Source of the DNA: Diplolepis rosae
Taxonomy: Eukaryota; Arthropoda; Insecta; Hymenoptera; Diplolepididae
Direction: 5' to 3'
NCBI GenBank assembly: GCA_030998225.1
Contig: JAPYXD010000686.1
Location: 4,278,001 to 4,342,000, forward strand
DNA length: 64,000 bases
Position 1 is the stretch's first letter. Each line of letters starts with the position of its first letter. The notes beneath the pieces were generated by a model that saw nothing but the letters and a program-made list of their open reading frames with translations, searched no databases and had not been told where the DNA came from. Positions 39,601 through 56,200 of this stretch are shown piece after piece. Made by a program: the position numbers and the translations under genes.

Positions 39601-42600
39601 ATATTGATATGAAAATGTTTTATTAAATTGAATTAGTGCAACCCATTATTAAACGGTTAGCACTGAATTCAGTATAATTGATTAAAGAAATATTGATTTG
39701 AAAATGTTTTATTAAATTGAATTAGTGCAAACTATTATCGAACGGTTAGCATTAAATTCAGTATAATTGAATAAAGAAATATTGATATGAAAATGTTTTA
39801 TTATAATTGAATTAGGGCAAACCAATTATTGAACGGTTAGCACTAAATTCAGTATAACTGAATAAAGATATATTGATATGAAAATGTTTTATTTTAATTG
39901 AATTAGGGCAAACCCATTATTGGACGGTTAGCACTAAATTCAGTATAACTGAATAAAGATATATTGATATGAAAATGTTTTATTTAGTTGAATTAGTGCA
40001 AACCCATGATCGAACGGTTAGCACTAAATTCAGTATAATTGAATAAAGATATATTGATATGAAAATGTTTTATTTAATTGAATTAGTGCAAACCCGTTAT
40101 TGAACGATTAGCACTGAATTCAGTATAATTGAATAAAGAAATATTGATATGAAAATATTTTATTTAATTGAATTAGTGCAAACCCATTATTGAACTGTTA
40201 GCACAAAATTCAGTATAACAGAATAAAGAAAAATTGATATGAAAATGTTTTCTTTAATTGAATTAGTGCAAACCCGTTATTGAACGGTTAGCACTAAATT
40301 CAGTATAATTGAATAAAGAAATATTGATATGAAAATGTTTTATTTAGTTGAATTAGTGCAAACCCATGATCGAACGGTTAGCACTAAATTCAGTATAATT
40401 GAATAAATATATATTGATATGAAAATTTTTTATTTAATTAAATTAGTGCAAACCCGTTATTGAACGATTAGCACTGAATTCAGTATAATTGAATAAAGAA
40501 ATATTGATATGAAAATATTTTATTTAATTGAATTAATGCAATTTCATTATTGAACGGTTAGCATTAAACTCAGTATAATTGAATAAAGAAAAATTTATAT
40601 GATAATGTTTTATTTAATTGAATTAATGCAAACCCATTATCTAACGGTTACCATTAAATGCAGTATAATTGAATAAAGAAAAATTGATATGATAATGTTT
40701 TATTTAATTGAATTAATGCAAACCTATTATTGAACGGTTAGCACTAAATTCATTATAATTGAAAAAAGAAATATTGATTTGAAAATATTTTATTAAATTG
40801 AATTAGAGCAACCCATTATCGAACCGTTAGCATTAAATTCAGTATAATTGAATAAAGAAATATTGATATGAAAATGTTTTATTTTAATTGAATTAGGGCA
40901 AACCCATTATTGGACGGTTAGCACTAAATTCAGTATAACTGAATAAAGATATATTGATATGAAAATGTTTTATTAAATTGAATTAGTGCAACCCATTATT
41001 CAACTGTTAGCACTGAATTCAGTATAATTGAATAAAGATATATTGATATGAAAATGTTTTATTTAATTGAATTATTGCAAACCCATTATCGAACTGTTAG
41101 CATTAAATTCAGTATAATTGAATAAAGAAAAATTGATATGATAATGTTTTATTTAATCTAGTTAATGCAAACCCATTATTGAACGGTTAGCACCAAATTC
41201 AGTATAATTGAATAAAGAAATATTGATATGAAAATGTTTTATTAAATTGAATTAGTGCAACCCATTACTGAACGGTTAGCACTGAATTCAGTATATTTGA
41301 ATAAAGAAATATTGATATGAAAATATTTTATTTAATTGAATTAATGCAATTCCATTATTGAACTGTTAGCATTAAACTCAGTATAATTGAATAAAGAAAA
41401 ATTGATATGATAATGTTTTATTTAATTGAATTAATGCAAACCCATTATCGAACGGTTACCATTAAATGTAGTATAATTGAATAAAGAAAAATTGATATGA
41501 TAATGTTTTATTTAATTGAATTAATGCAAACCTATTATTGAACGGTTATCACTAAATTCATTATAATTGAAAAAGGAAATATTGATTTGAAAATGTTTTA
41601 TTAAATTGAATTAGTGCAAACTATTATCGAACGGTTAGCATTAAATTCAGTATAATTGAATAAAGAAATATTGATATGAAAATGTTTTATTTTAATTGAA
41701 TTAGGGCAAACCCATTATTGAACGGTTAGCACTAAATTCAGTATAACTGAATAAAGATATATTGATATGAAAATGTTTTATTTTAATTGAATTAGGGCAA
41801 ACCCATTATTGGACGGTTAGCACTAAATTCAGTATAACTGAATAAAGATATATTGATATGAAAATGTTTTATTAAATTGAATTAGTGCAACCCATTATTC
41901 AACTGTTAGCACTGAATTCAGTATAATTGATTAAAGAAATATTGAAATTAAAATGTTTTATTTTAATTGAATTAGTGCAAACCCATTATTGAAGGGTTAG
42001 CACTGAATTCATTATAATTGAATGAACAAATATTGATGTTAAAATGTTTTATTTTAATTGAATTAGTGCAAACCCGTTATTGAACGATTAGCACTGAATT
42101 CAGTATAATTGAATAAAGAAATATTGATATGAAAATGTTTTATTAAATTGAATTAGTGCAAACCCATTATTGAACTGTTAGCACTAAATTCAGTATAACA
42201 GAATAAAGAAAAATTGATATGAAAATGTTTTCTTTAATTGAATTAGTGCAAACCCGTTATTGAACGGTTAGCACTAAATTCAGTATAATTGAATAAAGAA
42301 ATATTGATATGAAAATGTTTTATTTAGTTGAATTAGTGCAAACCCATGATCGAACGGTTAGCACTAAATTCAGTATAATTGAATAAAGATATATTGATAT
42401 GAAAATGTTTTATTTAATTGAATTAGTGCAAACCCGTTATTGAACGATTAGCACTGAATTCAGTATAATTGAATAAAGAAATATTGATATGAAAATATTT
42501 TATTTAATTGAATTAATGCAATTCCATTATTGAACGGTTAGCATTAAACTCAGTATAATTGAATAAAGAAAAATTTATATGATAATGTTTTATTTAATTG

Positions 42601-45600
42601 AATTAATGCAAACCCATTATCGAACGGTTACCATTAAATGCAGTATAATTGAATAAAGAAAAATTGATATGATAATGTTTTATTTAATTGAATTAATGCA
42701 AACCTATTATTGAACGGTTAGCACTGAATTCAGTATAATTGAATAAAGAAATATTGATATGAAAATGTTTTAATAAATTGAATTAGTGCATCCCATTATT
42801 GAACTGTTAGCACAGAATTCAGTATAATTGAATAAAAAATATTGAAATTAAAATGTTTTATGTTAATTTAATTAGTGCAAACCCATTATTGAACGGTTAG
42901 CATTAAATTCAGTATAATTGAATAAAGAAATATTGATATTAAAATGTTTTATTTTAATTGAATTAGTGCAAACCCATTATTGAACGGTTAGCATTAAACT
43001 CAGTATAATTGAATAAAGAAAAATATATATGTTAATGTTTTATTTAATTGAATTAATGCAAACCCATTATCGAACGGTTAGCATTAAATTCATTATAATT
43101 GAATAAAGAAAAATTGATATGAAAATGTTTTATTTAATTTAATTAGTGCAAACCCATTATTGAACGGTTAGCACTAAATTCAGTATTATTGAATAAAGAA
43201 ATATTGATATGAATTTATTTTATTTAATTGAATTAATGCAATTCCATTATTCAACGGTTAGCATTAAACTCAGTATAATTGAATAAAGAAAAATTGATAT
43301 GATAATTTTTTATTTAATTGAATTAATGCAAACCCATTGTCGAACGGTCACCATTAAATGCAGTATAATTCAATAAATAAAAATTGATATGATAATGTTT
43401 TATTTAATTGAATTAGTGCAACCCATTATTGAACTGTTAGCACAGAATTCAGTATAATTGAATAAAAAATATTGAAATTAAAATGTTTTATTTTAATTTA
43501 ATTAGTGCAAACCCATTATTGAACGGTTAGAAATAAATTCAGTATAATTGAATAAAGAAATATTGATATTAAAATGTTTTATTTTAATTGAATTAGTGCA
43601 AACCGGTTATTGAACAATTAGCAGTAAATGCAGTATAATTGAATAAAGAAAAATTGATATGAAAATGTTTTATTTAATTGAATTAATGCAATTCCATTAT
43701 TGAACGGTTAGCATTAAACTCAGTATAATTGAATAAAGAAAAATTGATATGAATTTATTTTATTTAATTGAATTAATGCAAACCCATTGTCGAACGGTCA
43801 CCATTAAATGCAGTATAATTCAATAAAGAAATATTGATATGAAAATGTTTTATTTAGTTGAATTAGTGCAAACCCATGATCGAACGGTTAGCACTAAATT
43901 CAGTATAATTGAATAAAGATATATTGATATGAAAATGTTTTATTTAATTGAATTAGTGCAAACCCGTTATTGAACGATTAGCACTGAATTCAGTATAATT
44001 GAATAAAGAAATATTGATATGAAAATATTTTATTTAATTGAATTAATGCAATTCCATTATTGAACGGTTAGCATTAAATTCAGTATAATTGAATAAAGAA
44101 AAATTTATATGAAAATGTTTTATTTAGTTGAATTAGTGCAAACCCATGATCGAACGGTTAGCACTAAATTCAGTATAATTGAATAAAGAAAAATTGATAT
44201 GATAATGTTTTATTTAATTGAATTAATGCAAACCTATTATTGAACGGTTAGCACTAAATTCATTATAATTGAAAAAAGAAATATTGATTTGAAAATGTTT
44301 TATTAAATTGAATTAGTGCAACCCATTATTGAACGGTTAGCATTAAATTCAGTGTAATTGAATAAAGAAATATTGATATTAAAATGTTTCATTTTAATTG
44401 AATTAGTGCAAACCCATTATTGAACGGTTAGCACTAAATTCAGTATAACTGAATAAAGATATATTGATATGAAAATGTTTTATTTTAATTGAATTAGTGC
44501 AAACCCATAATTGAACGGTTAGCACTAAATTCAGTATAATTGAATAAAGATATATTGATATGAAAATGTTTTATTTAATTGAATTATTGCAAACCCATTA
44601 TCGAACTGTTAGCATTAAATTCAGTATAATTGAATAAAGAAACATTGATATGATAATGTTTTATTTAATCTAGTTAATGCAAACCCATTATTGAACGGTT
44701 AGCACCAAATTCAGTATAATTGAATAAAGAAATATTGATATGAAAATGTTTTATTAAATTGAATTAGTGCAACCCATTACTGAACGGTTAGCACTGAATT
44801 CAGTATAGTTGAATAAAGAAATATTGATATGAAAATATTTTATTTAATTGAATTAATGCAATTCCATTATTGAACGGTTAGCATTATACTCAGTATAATT
44901 GAATAAAGAAAAATTGATATGATAATGTTTTATTTAATTGAATTAATGCAAACCCATTATCGAACGGTTACCATTAAATGTAGTATAATTGAATAAAGAA
45001 AAATTGATATGATAATGTTTTATTTAATTGAATTAATGCAAACCTATTATTGAACGGTTATCACTAAATTCATTATAATTGAAAAAGGAAATATTGATTT
45101 GAAAATGTTTTATTAAATTGAATTAGTGCAAACCCATTGTCGAACGGTCACCATTAAATGCAGTATAATTCAATAAATAAAAATTGATATGATAATGTTT
45201 TATTTAATTGAATTAGTGCAACCCATTATTGAACTGTTAGCACAGAATTCAGTATAATTGAATAAAAAATATTGAAATTAAAATGTATTATTTTAATTTA
45301 ATTAGTGCAAACCCATTATTGAACGGTTAGCACTAAATTCTGTATAACTGAATAAAGATATATTGATATGAAAATGTTTTATTTTAATTGAATTAGTGCA
45401 AACCCATAATTGAACGGTTAGCACTAAATTCAGTATAATTGAATAAAGATATATTGATATAAAAATGTATTATTAAATTGAATTAGTGCAACCCATTATT
45501 GAACTGTTAGCACTGAATTCAGTATAATTGAATAAAGAAATATTGATATATAAATGTTTTATTTAGTTGAATTAGTGCAAACCCATTATTGAACGGTTAG

Positions 45601-48600
45601 CTCTAAATTCATTATAATTGAAAAAAGAAATATTGATTTGAAAATGTTTTATTAAATTGAATTAGTGCAACCCATTATCGAACGGTTAGCATTAAATTCA
45701 GTGTAATTGAATAAAGAAATATTGATATTAAAATGTTTCATTTTAATTGAATTAGTGCAAACCCATTATTGAACGGTTAGCACTAAATTCAGTATAACTG
45801 AATAAAGATATATTGATATGAAAATGTTTTATTTTAATTGAATTAGTGCAAACCCATAATTGAACGGTTAGCACTAAATTCAGTATAATTGAATAAAGAT
45901 ATATTGATATGAAAATGTTTTATTTAATTGAATTATTGCAAACCCATTATCGAACTGTTAGCATTAAATTCAGTATAATTGAATAAAGAAACATTGATAT
46001 GATAATGTTTTATTTAATCTAGTTAATGCAAACCCATTATTGAACGGTTAGCACCAAATTCAGTATAATTGAATAAAGAAATATTGATATGAAAATGTTT
46101 TATTAAATTGAATTAGTGCAACCCATTACTGAACGGTTAGCACTGAATTCAGTATAGTTGAATAAAGAAATATTGATATGAAAATATTTTATTTAATTGA
46201 ATTAATGCAATTCCATTATTGAACGGTTAGCATTATACTCAGTATAATTGAATAAAGAAAAATTGATATGATAATGTTTTATTTAATTGAATTAATGCAA
46301 ACCCATTATCGAACGGTTACCATTAAATGTAGTATAATTGAATAAAGAAATATTGATATGAAAATGTTTTATTATAATTGAATTAGGGCAAACCCATTAT
46401 TGAACGGTTAGCACTAAATTCAGTATAACTGAATAAAGATATATTGATATGAAAATGTTTTATTTTAATTGAATTAGGGCAAACCCATTATTGGACGGTT
46501 AGCACTAAATTCAGTATAACTGAATAAAGATATATTGATATGAAAATGTTTTATTTAGTTGAATTAGTGCAAACCCATGATCGAACGGTTAGCACTAAAT
46601 TCAGTATAATTGAATAAAGATATATTGATACTAAAATGTTTTATTTAATTGAATTAGTGCAAACCCGTTATTGAACGATTAGCACTGAATTCAGTATAAT
46701 TGAATAAAGAAATATTGATATGAAAATATTTTATTTAATTGAATTAGTGCAAACCCATTATTGAACTGTTAGCACAAAATTCAGTATAACAGAATAAAGA
46801 AAAATTGATATGAAAATGTTTTCTTTAATTGAATTAGTGCAAACCCGTTATTGAACGGTTAGCACTAAATTCAGTATAATTGAATAAAGAAATATTGATA
46901 TGAAAATGTTTTATTTAGTTGAATTAGTGCAAACCCATGATCGAACGGTTAGCACTAAATTCAGTATAATTGAATAAAGAAATATTGATATGAAAATATT
47001 TTATTTAATTGAATTAATGCAATTTCATTATTGAACGGTTAGCATTAAACTCAGTATAATTGAATAAAGAAAAATTTATATGATAATGTTTTATTTAATT
47101 GAATTAATGCAAACCCATTATCTAACGGTTACCATTAAATGCAGTATAATTGAATAAAGAAAAATTGATATGATAATGTTTTATTTAATTGAATTAATGC
47201 AAACCTATTATTGAACGGTTAGCACTAAATTCATTATAATTGAAAAAAGAAATATTGATTTGAAAATATTTTATTAAATTGAATTAGAGCAACCCATTAT
47301 CGAACCGTTAGCATTAAATTCAGTATAATTGAATAAAGAAATATTGATATGAAAATGTTTTATTTTAATTGAATTAGGGCAAACCCATTATTGGACGGTT
47401 AGCACTAAATTCAGTATAACTGAATAAAGATATATTGATATGAAAATGTTTTATTAAATTGAATTAGTGCAACCCATTATTGAAGGGTTAGCACTGAATT
47501 CATTATAATTGAATGAACAAATATTGATTTTAAAATGTTTTATTTTAATTGAATTAGTGCAAACCCGTTATTGAACGGTTAGCTCTGAATTCAGTATTAT
47601 TGAATAAAGAAATATTGATATAAAAATGTATTATTAAATTGAATTAGTGCAACCCATTATTGAACTGTTAGCACTAAATTCATTATAATTGAAAAAAGAA
47701 ATATTGATATTAAAATGTTTCATTTTAATTGAATTAGTGCAAACCCATTATTCAACGGTTAGCACTAAATTCAGTATAACTGAATAAAGATATATTGATA
47801 TGAAAATGTTTTATTAAATTGAATTAGTGCAACCCATTATTCAACTGTTAGCACTGAATTCAGTATAATTGAATAAAGATATATTGATATGAAAATGTTT
47901 TATTTAATTGAATTATTGCAAACCCATTATCGAACTGTTAGCATTAAATTCAGTATAATTGAATAAAGAAAAATTGATATGATAATGTTTTATTTAATCT
48001 AGTTAATGCAAACCCATTATTGAACGGTTAGCACCAAATTCAGTATAATTGAATAAAGAAATATTGATATGAAAATGTTTTATTAAATTGAATTAGTGCA
48101 ACCCATTACTGAACGGTTAGCACTGAATTCAGTATATTTGAATAAAGAAATATTGATATGAAAATATTTTATTTAATTGAATTAATGCAATTCCATTATT
48201 GAACTGTTAGCATTAAACTCAGTATAATTGAATAAAGAAAAATTGATATGATAATGTTTTATTTAATTGAATTAATGCAAACCCATTATCGAACGGTTAC
48301 CATTAAATGTAGTATAATTGAATAAAGAAAAATTGATATGATAATGTTTTATTTTAATTGAATTAGGGCAAACCCATTATTGAACGGTTAGCACTAAATT
48401 CAGTATAACTGAATAAAGATATATTGATATGAAAATGTTTTATTTTAATTGAATTAGGGCAAACCCATTATTAAACGGTTAGCACTAAATTCAGTATAAA
48501 TGAATAAAGATATATTGATATGAAAATGTTTTATTTTAATTGAATTAGTGCAAACCCATTATTGAAGGGTTAGCACTGAATTCATTATAATTGAATGAAC

Positions 48601-50040
48601 AAATATTGATATTAAAATGTTTTATTTTAATTGAATTAGTGCAAACCCGTTATTGAACGATTAGCACTGAATTCAGTATAATTGAATAAAGAAATATTGA
48701 TATGAAAATGTTTTATTAAATTGAATTAGTGCAAACCCATTATTGAACTGTTAGCACTAAATTCAGTATAACAGAATAAAGAAAAATTGATATGAAAATG
48801 TTTTCTTTAATTGAATTAGTGCAAACCCGTTATTGAACGGTTAGCACTAAATTCAGTATAATTGAATAAAGAAATATTGATATGAAAATGTTTTATTTAG
48901 TTGAATTAGTGCAAACCCATGATCGAACGGTTAGCACTAAATTCAGTATAATTGAATAAAGATATATTGATATGAAAATGTTTTATTTAATTGAATTAGT
49001 GCAAACCCGTTATTGAACGATTAGCACTGAATTCAGTATAATTGAATAAAGAAATATTGATATGAAAATATTTTATTTAATTGAATTAATGCAATTCCAT
49101 TATTGAACGGTTAGCATTAAACTCAGTATAATTGAATAAAGAAATATTGATATGAAAATGTTTTATTTAGTTGAATTAGTGCAAACCCATGATCGAACGG
49201 TTAGCACTAAATTCAGTATAATTGAATAAAGAAAAATTGATATGATAATGTTTTATTTAATTGAATTAATGCAAACCTATTATTGAACGGTTAGCACTAA
49301 ATTCATTATAATTGAAAAAAGAAATATTGAGTTGAAAATGTTTTATTAAATTGAATTAGAGCAACCCATTATCGAACCGTTAGCATTAAATTCAGTATAA
49401 TTGAATAAAGAAATATTGATATGAAAATGTTTTATTTTAATTGAATTAGGGCAAACCCATTATTGGACGGTTAGCACTAAATTCAGTATACCTGAATAAA
49501 GATATATTGATATGAAAATGTTTTATTAAATTGAATTAGTGCAACCCATTATTGAAGGGTTAGCACTGAATTCATTATAATTGAATGAACAAATATTGAT
49601 TTTAAAATGTTTTATTTTAATTGAATTAGTGCAAACCCGTTATTGAACGGTTAGCTCTGAATTCAGCATTATTGAATAAAGAAATATTGATATAAAAATG
49701 TATTATTAAATTGAATTAGTGCAACCCATTATTGAACTGTTAGCACTGAATTCAGTATAATTGAATAAAGAAATATTGATATGAAAATGTTTTATTTAGT
49801 TGAATTAGTGCAAACCCATGATCGAACGGTTAGCACTAAATTCAGTATAATTGAATAAAGATATATTGATATGAAAATGTTTTATTTAATTGAATTAGTG
49901 CAAACACGTTATTGAACGATTAGCACTGAATTCAGTATTATTGAATAAAAAAATATTGATATAAAAATGTATTATTAAATTGAATTAGTGCAACCCATTA
50001 TTGAACTGTTAGCACTGAATTCATTATAATTGAATAAAGA

Positions 50041-53000
50041 AATATTGATATGAAAATGTTTTATTTTAATTGAATTAGGGCAAACCCATTATTGAACGGT
50101 TAGCACTAAATTCAGTATAACTGAATAAAGATATATTGATATGAAAATGTTTTATTTTAATTGAATTAGGGCAAACCCATTATTGGACGGTTAGCACTAA
50201 ATTCAGTATAACTGAATAAAGATATATTGATATGAAAATGTTTTATTAAATTGAATTAGTGCAACCCATTATTCAACTGTTAGCACTGAATTCAGTATAA
50301 TTGATTAAAGAAATATTGAAATTAAAATGTTTTATTTTAATTGAATTAGTGCAAACCCATTATTGAAGGGTTAGCACTGAATTCATTATAATTGAATGAA
50401 CAAATATTGATGTTAAAATGTTTTATTTTAATTGAATTAGGGCAAACCCATTATTGGACGGTTAGCACTAAATTCAGTATACCTGAATAAAGATATATTG
50501 ATATGAAAATGTTTTATTAAATTGAATTAGTGCAACCCATTATTGAAGGGTTAGCACTGAATTCATTATAATTGAATGAACAAATATTGATTTTAAAATG
50601 TTTTATTTTAATTGAATTAGTGCAAACCCGTTATTGAACGGTTAGCTCTGAATTCAGCATTATTGAATAAAGAAATATTGATATAAAAATGTATTATTAA
50701 ATTGAATTAGTGCAACCCATTATTGAACTGTTAGCACTGAATTCAGTATAATTGAATAAAGAAATATTGATATGAAAATGTTTTATTTAGTTGAATTAGT
50801 GCAAACCCATGATCGAACGGTTAGCACTAAATTCAGTATAATTGAATAAAGATATATTGATATGAAAATGTTTTATTTAATTGAATTAGTGCAAACACGT
50901 TATTGAACGATTAGCACTGAATTCAGTATTATTGAATAAAAAAATATTGATATAAAAATGTATTATTAAATTGAATTAGTGCAACCCATTATTGAACTGT
51001 TAGCACTAAATTCATTATAATTGAAAAAAGAAATATTGATTTGAAAATGTTTTATTAAATTGAATTAGTGCAACCTATTATCGAACGGTTAGCATTAAAT
51101 TCAGTATAATTGAATAAAGAAATATTGATATGAAAATGTTTTATTTTAATTGAATTAGGGCAAACCCATTATTGAACGGTTAGCACTAAATTCAGTATAA
51201 CTGAATAAAGATATATTGATATGAAAATGTTTTATTTTAATTGAATTAGGGCAAACCCATTATTGGACGGTTAGCACTAAATTCAGTATAACTGAATAAA
51301 GATATATTGATATGAAAATGTTTTATTAAATTGAATTAGTGCAACCCATTATTCAACTGTTAGCACTGAATTCAGTATAATTGATTAAAGAAATATTGAA
51401 ATTAAAATGTTTTATTTTAATTGAATTAGTGCAAACCCATTATTGAAGGGTTAGCACTGAATTCATTATAATTGAATGAACAAATATTGATGTTAAAATG
51501 TTTTATTTTAATTGAATTAGGGCAAACCCATTATTGGACGGTTAGCACTAAATTCAGTATACCTGAATAAAGATATATTGATATGAAAATGTTTTATTTA
51601 ATTGAATTAGTGCAAACCCGTTATTGAACGATTAGCACTGAATTCAGTATAATTGAATAAGGAAATATTGATATGAAAATATTTTATTTAATTGAATTAA
51701 TGCAATTCCATTATTGAACGGTTAGCATTAAACTCAGTATAATTGAATAAAGAAAAATTTATATGATAATGTTTTATTTAATTGAATTAATGCAAACCCA
51801 TGATCGAACGGTTAGCACTAAATTCAGTATAACAGAATAAAGAAAAATTGATATGAAAATGTTTTCTTTAATTGAATTAGTGCAAACCCGTTATTGAACG
51901 GTTAGCACTAAATTCAGTATAATTGAATAAAGAAATATTGATATGAAAATATTTTATTTAATTGAATTAATGCAATTCCATTATTGAACGGTTAGCATTA
52001 AACTCAGTATAATTGAATAAAGAAAAATTGATATGAAAATGTTTTATTTTAATTGAATTAGGGCAAACCCATTATTGGACGGTTAGCACTAAATTCAGTA
52101 TAACTGAATAAAGATATATTGATATGAAAATGTTTTATTAAATTGAATTAGTGCAACCCATTATTGAAGGGTTAGCACTGAATTCATTATAATTGAATGA
52201 ACAAATATTGATTTTAAAATGTTTTATTTTAATTGAATTAGTGCAAACCCGTTATTGAACGGTTAGCTCTGAATTCAGCATTATTGAATAAAGAAATATT
52301 GATATAAAAATGTATTATTAAATTGAATTAGTGCAACCCATTATTGAACTGTTAGCACTGAATTCAGTATAATTGAATAAAGAAATATTGATATGAAAAT
52401 GTTTTATTTAGTTGAATTAGTGCAAACCCATGATCGAACGGTTAGCACTAAATTCAGTATAATTGAATAAAGATATATTGATATGAAAATGTTTTATTTA
52501 ATTGAATTAGTGCAAACACGTTATTGAACGATTAGCACTGAATTCAGTATTATTGAATAAAAAAATATTGATATAAAAATGTATTATTAAATTGAATTAG
52601 TGCAACCCATTATTGAACTGTTAGCACTAAATTCATTATAATTGAAAAAAGAAATATTAATTTGAAAATGTTTTATTAAATTGAATTAGTGCAACCTATT
52701 ATCGAACGGTTAGCATTAAATTCAGTATAATTGAATAAAGAAATATTGATATGAAAATGTTTTATTTTAATTGAATTAGGGCAAACCCATTATTGAACGG
52801 TTAGCACTAAATTCAGTATAACTGAATAAAGATATATTGATATGAAAATGTTTTATTTTAATTGAATTAGGGCAAACCCATTATTGGACGATTAGCACTA
52901 AATTCAGTATAACTGAATAAAGATATATTGATATGAAAATGTTTTATTAAATTGAATTAGTGCAACCCATTATTCAACTGTTAGCACTGAATTCAGTATA

Positions 53001-53200
53001 ATTGATTAAAGAAATATTGAAATTAAAATGTTTTATTTTAATTGAATTAGTGCAAACCCATTATTGAAGGGTTAGCACTGAATTCATTATAATTGAATGA
53101 ACAAATATTGATGTTAAAATGTTTTATTTTAATTGAATTAGGGCAAACCCATTATTGGACGGTTAGCACTAAATTCAGTATACCTGAATAAAGATATATT
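50041..53200. repeat. Higher-order repeats with 1080- and 1621-bp steps
   Basis: The segment around caaatattgatgttaaaatg followed by agggcaaaccc and cagtatacctgaataaag occurs at 50401, 51481 and 53102. Steps are 12 and 18 monomers. Confidence 0.8.
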
Positions 53201-56200
53201 GATATGAAAATGTTTTATTAAATTGAATTAGTGCAACCCATTATTGAAGGGTTAGCACTGAATTCATTATAATTGAATGAACAAATATTGATTTTAAAAT
53301 GTTTTATTTTAATTGAATTAGTGCAAACCCGTTATTGAACGGTTAGCTCTGAATTCAGCATTATTGAATAAAGAAATATTGATATAAAAATGTATTATTA
53401 AATTGAATTAGTGCAACCCATTATTGAACTGTTAGCACTAAATTCAGTATAATTGAATAAAGATATATTGATATGAAAATGTTTTATTTAATTGAATTAG
53501 TGCAAACACGTTATTGAACGATTAGCACTGAATTCAGTTTTATTGAATAAAAAAATATTGATATAAAAATGTATTATTAAATTGAATTAGTGCAACCCAT
53601 TATTGAACTGTTAGCACTAAATTCATTATAATTGAAAAAAGAAATATTGATTTGAAAATGTTTTATTAAATTGAATTAGTGCAACCTATTATCGAACGGT
53701 TAGCATTAAATTCAGTATAATTGAATAAAGAAATATTGATATGAAAATGTTTTATTTTAATTGAATTAGGGCAAACCCATTATTGGACGGTTAGCACTAA
53801 ATTCAGTATACCTGAATAAAGATATATTGATATGAAAATGTTTTATTAAATTGAATTCATGCAATTCCATTATTGAACGGTTAGCATTAAACTCAGTATA
53901 ATTGAATAAAGAAAAATTGATATGAAAATGTTATATTTTAATTGAATTAGGGCAAACCCATTACTGAACGGTTAGCACTGAATTCGGTATAACTGAATAA
54001 AGATATATTGATATGAAAATGTTTTATTTAGTTGAATTAGTGCAATTCCATTATTCAACGGTTAGCATTAAACTCAGTATAATTGAATAAAGAAAAATTG
54101 ATATGAAAATGTTTTAATAAATTGAATTAGTGCAACCCATTATTGAACGGCTAGCACTAAATTTAGTATAATTGAATAAAGAAATATTGATATGAAAATA
54201 TTTTATTTTATTGAATTAATGCAATTCCATTATCGAACGGTTAGCATTAAACTCAGTATAATTGAATAAAGAAATATTGATATTAAAATATTTTATTTTA
54301 TTCACATAGTGCAACCCATTATTGAACTGTTAGCACAGAATTCAATATAATTGAATAACGAAATATTGAAATTAAAATGTTTTATTTTAATTTAATTAGC
54401 GCAAACCCATTATTGAACGGTAAGCACAAAATTCAGTATAATTGAATAAAGAAATATCGATATGAGAATGTTTTTATTTATTTGATTCGTGCAAACCCAT
54501 TATTGAACGGTTAGCATTAAATTCAGTATAATTGAATAAAGAAATATTGATATGAAAATATTTTAATAAATTGACCTAGTGCAACCCATTATTGAACTGT
54601 TCGCACAGAATTCAATATAATTGAATAAAGAAATATTGAAATTAAAATGTTTTATTTTAATTTAATTTGCGCAAACCCATTATTGAACGGTAAGCACTAA
54701 ATTCAGTATAATTGAATAAAGAAATATCGATATGAGAATGTTTTTATTTATTTGATTCGTGCAAACCCCTTATTGAACGGTTAGCACTAAATTCAGTATA
54801 ATTGAATAAAGAAATATTGATATGAAAATGTTTTATTTAGTTGAATTAGTGCAAACCCGTTATTGAACAATTAGCACTGAATTCAGTATTATTGAATAAA
54901 GAAATATTGATATGAATTTATTTTATTTAATTGAATTAATGCAATTCCATTATTCAACGGTTAGCATTAAACTCAGTATAATTGAATAAAGAAAAATTGA
55001 TATGATAATTTTTTATTTAATTGAATTAATGCAAACCCATTATCGAACGGTTACCATTAAATGCAGTATAATTCAATAAATAAAAATTGATATGAAAATG
55101 TTTTATTAAATTGAATTAGTGCAAACCCATTATTGAACTGTTAGCACTAAATTCAGTATAACAGAATAAAGAAAAATTGATATGAAAATGTTTTCTTTAA
55201 TTGAATTAGTGCAAACCCGTTATTGAACGGTTAGCACTAAATTCAGTATAATTGAACAAAGAAATATTGATATGAAAATGTTTTATTTAGTTGAATTAGT
55301 GCAAACCCATGATCGAACGGTTAGCACTAAATTCAGTATAATTGAATAAAGATATATTGATATGAAAATGTTTTATTTAATTGAATTAGTGCAAACCCGT
55401 TATTGAACGATTAGCACTGAATTCAGTATAATTGAATAAAGAAATATTGAAATTAAAACGTTTTATTAAATTGAATTAGTGCAACCTATTATCGAACGGT
55501 TAGCATTAAATTCATTATAATTGAATAAAGAAAAATTGATATGAAAATGTTTTATTTAATTTAATTAGTGCAAACCCATTATTGAACGGTTAGCACTAAA
55601 TTCAGTATTATTGAATAAAGAAATATTGATATGAATTTATTTTATTTAATTGAATTAATGCAATTCCATTATTCAACGGTTAGCATTAAACTCAGTATAA
55701 TTGAATAAAGAAAAATTGATATGATAATTTTTTATTTAATTGAATTAATGCAAACCCATTATCGAACGGTTACCATTAAATGCAGTATAATCCAATAAAT
55801 AAAAATTGATATGATAATGTTTTATTTAATTGAATTAGTGCAATTCCATTATCGAACGGTTAGCATTAAACTCAGTATAATTGAATAAAGAAATATTGAT
55901 ATTAAAATATTTTATTTTATTCACCTAGTGCAACCCATTATTGAACTGTTAGCACAGAATTCAATATAATTGAATAAAGAAATATTGAAATTAAAATGTT
56001 TTATTTTAATTTAATTAGCGCAAACCCATTATTGAACGGTAAGCACTAAATTCAGTATAATTGAATAAAGAAATATCGATATGAGAATGTTTTTATTTAT
56101 TTGATTCGTGCAAACCCCTTATTGAACGGTTAGCACTAAATTCAGTATAATTGAATAAAGAAATATTGATATGAAAATGTTTTATTTAGTTGAATTAGTG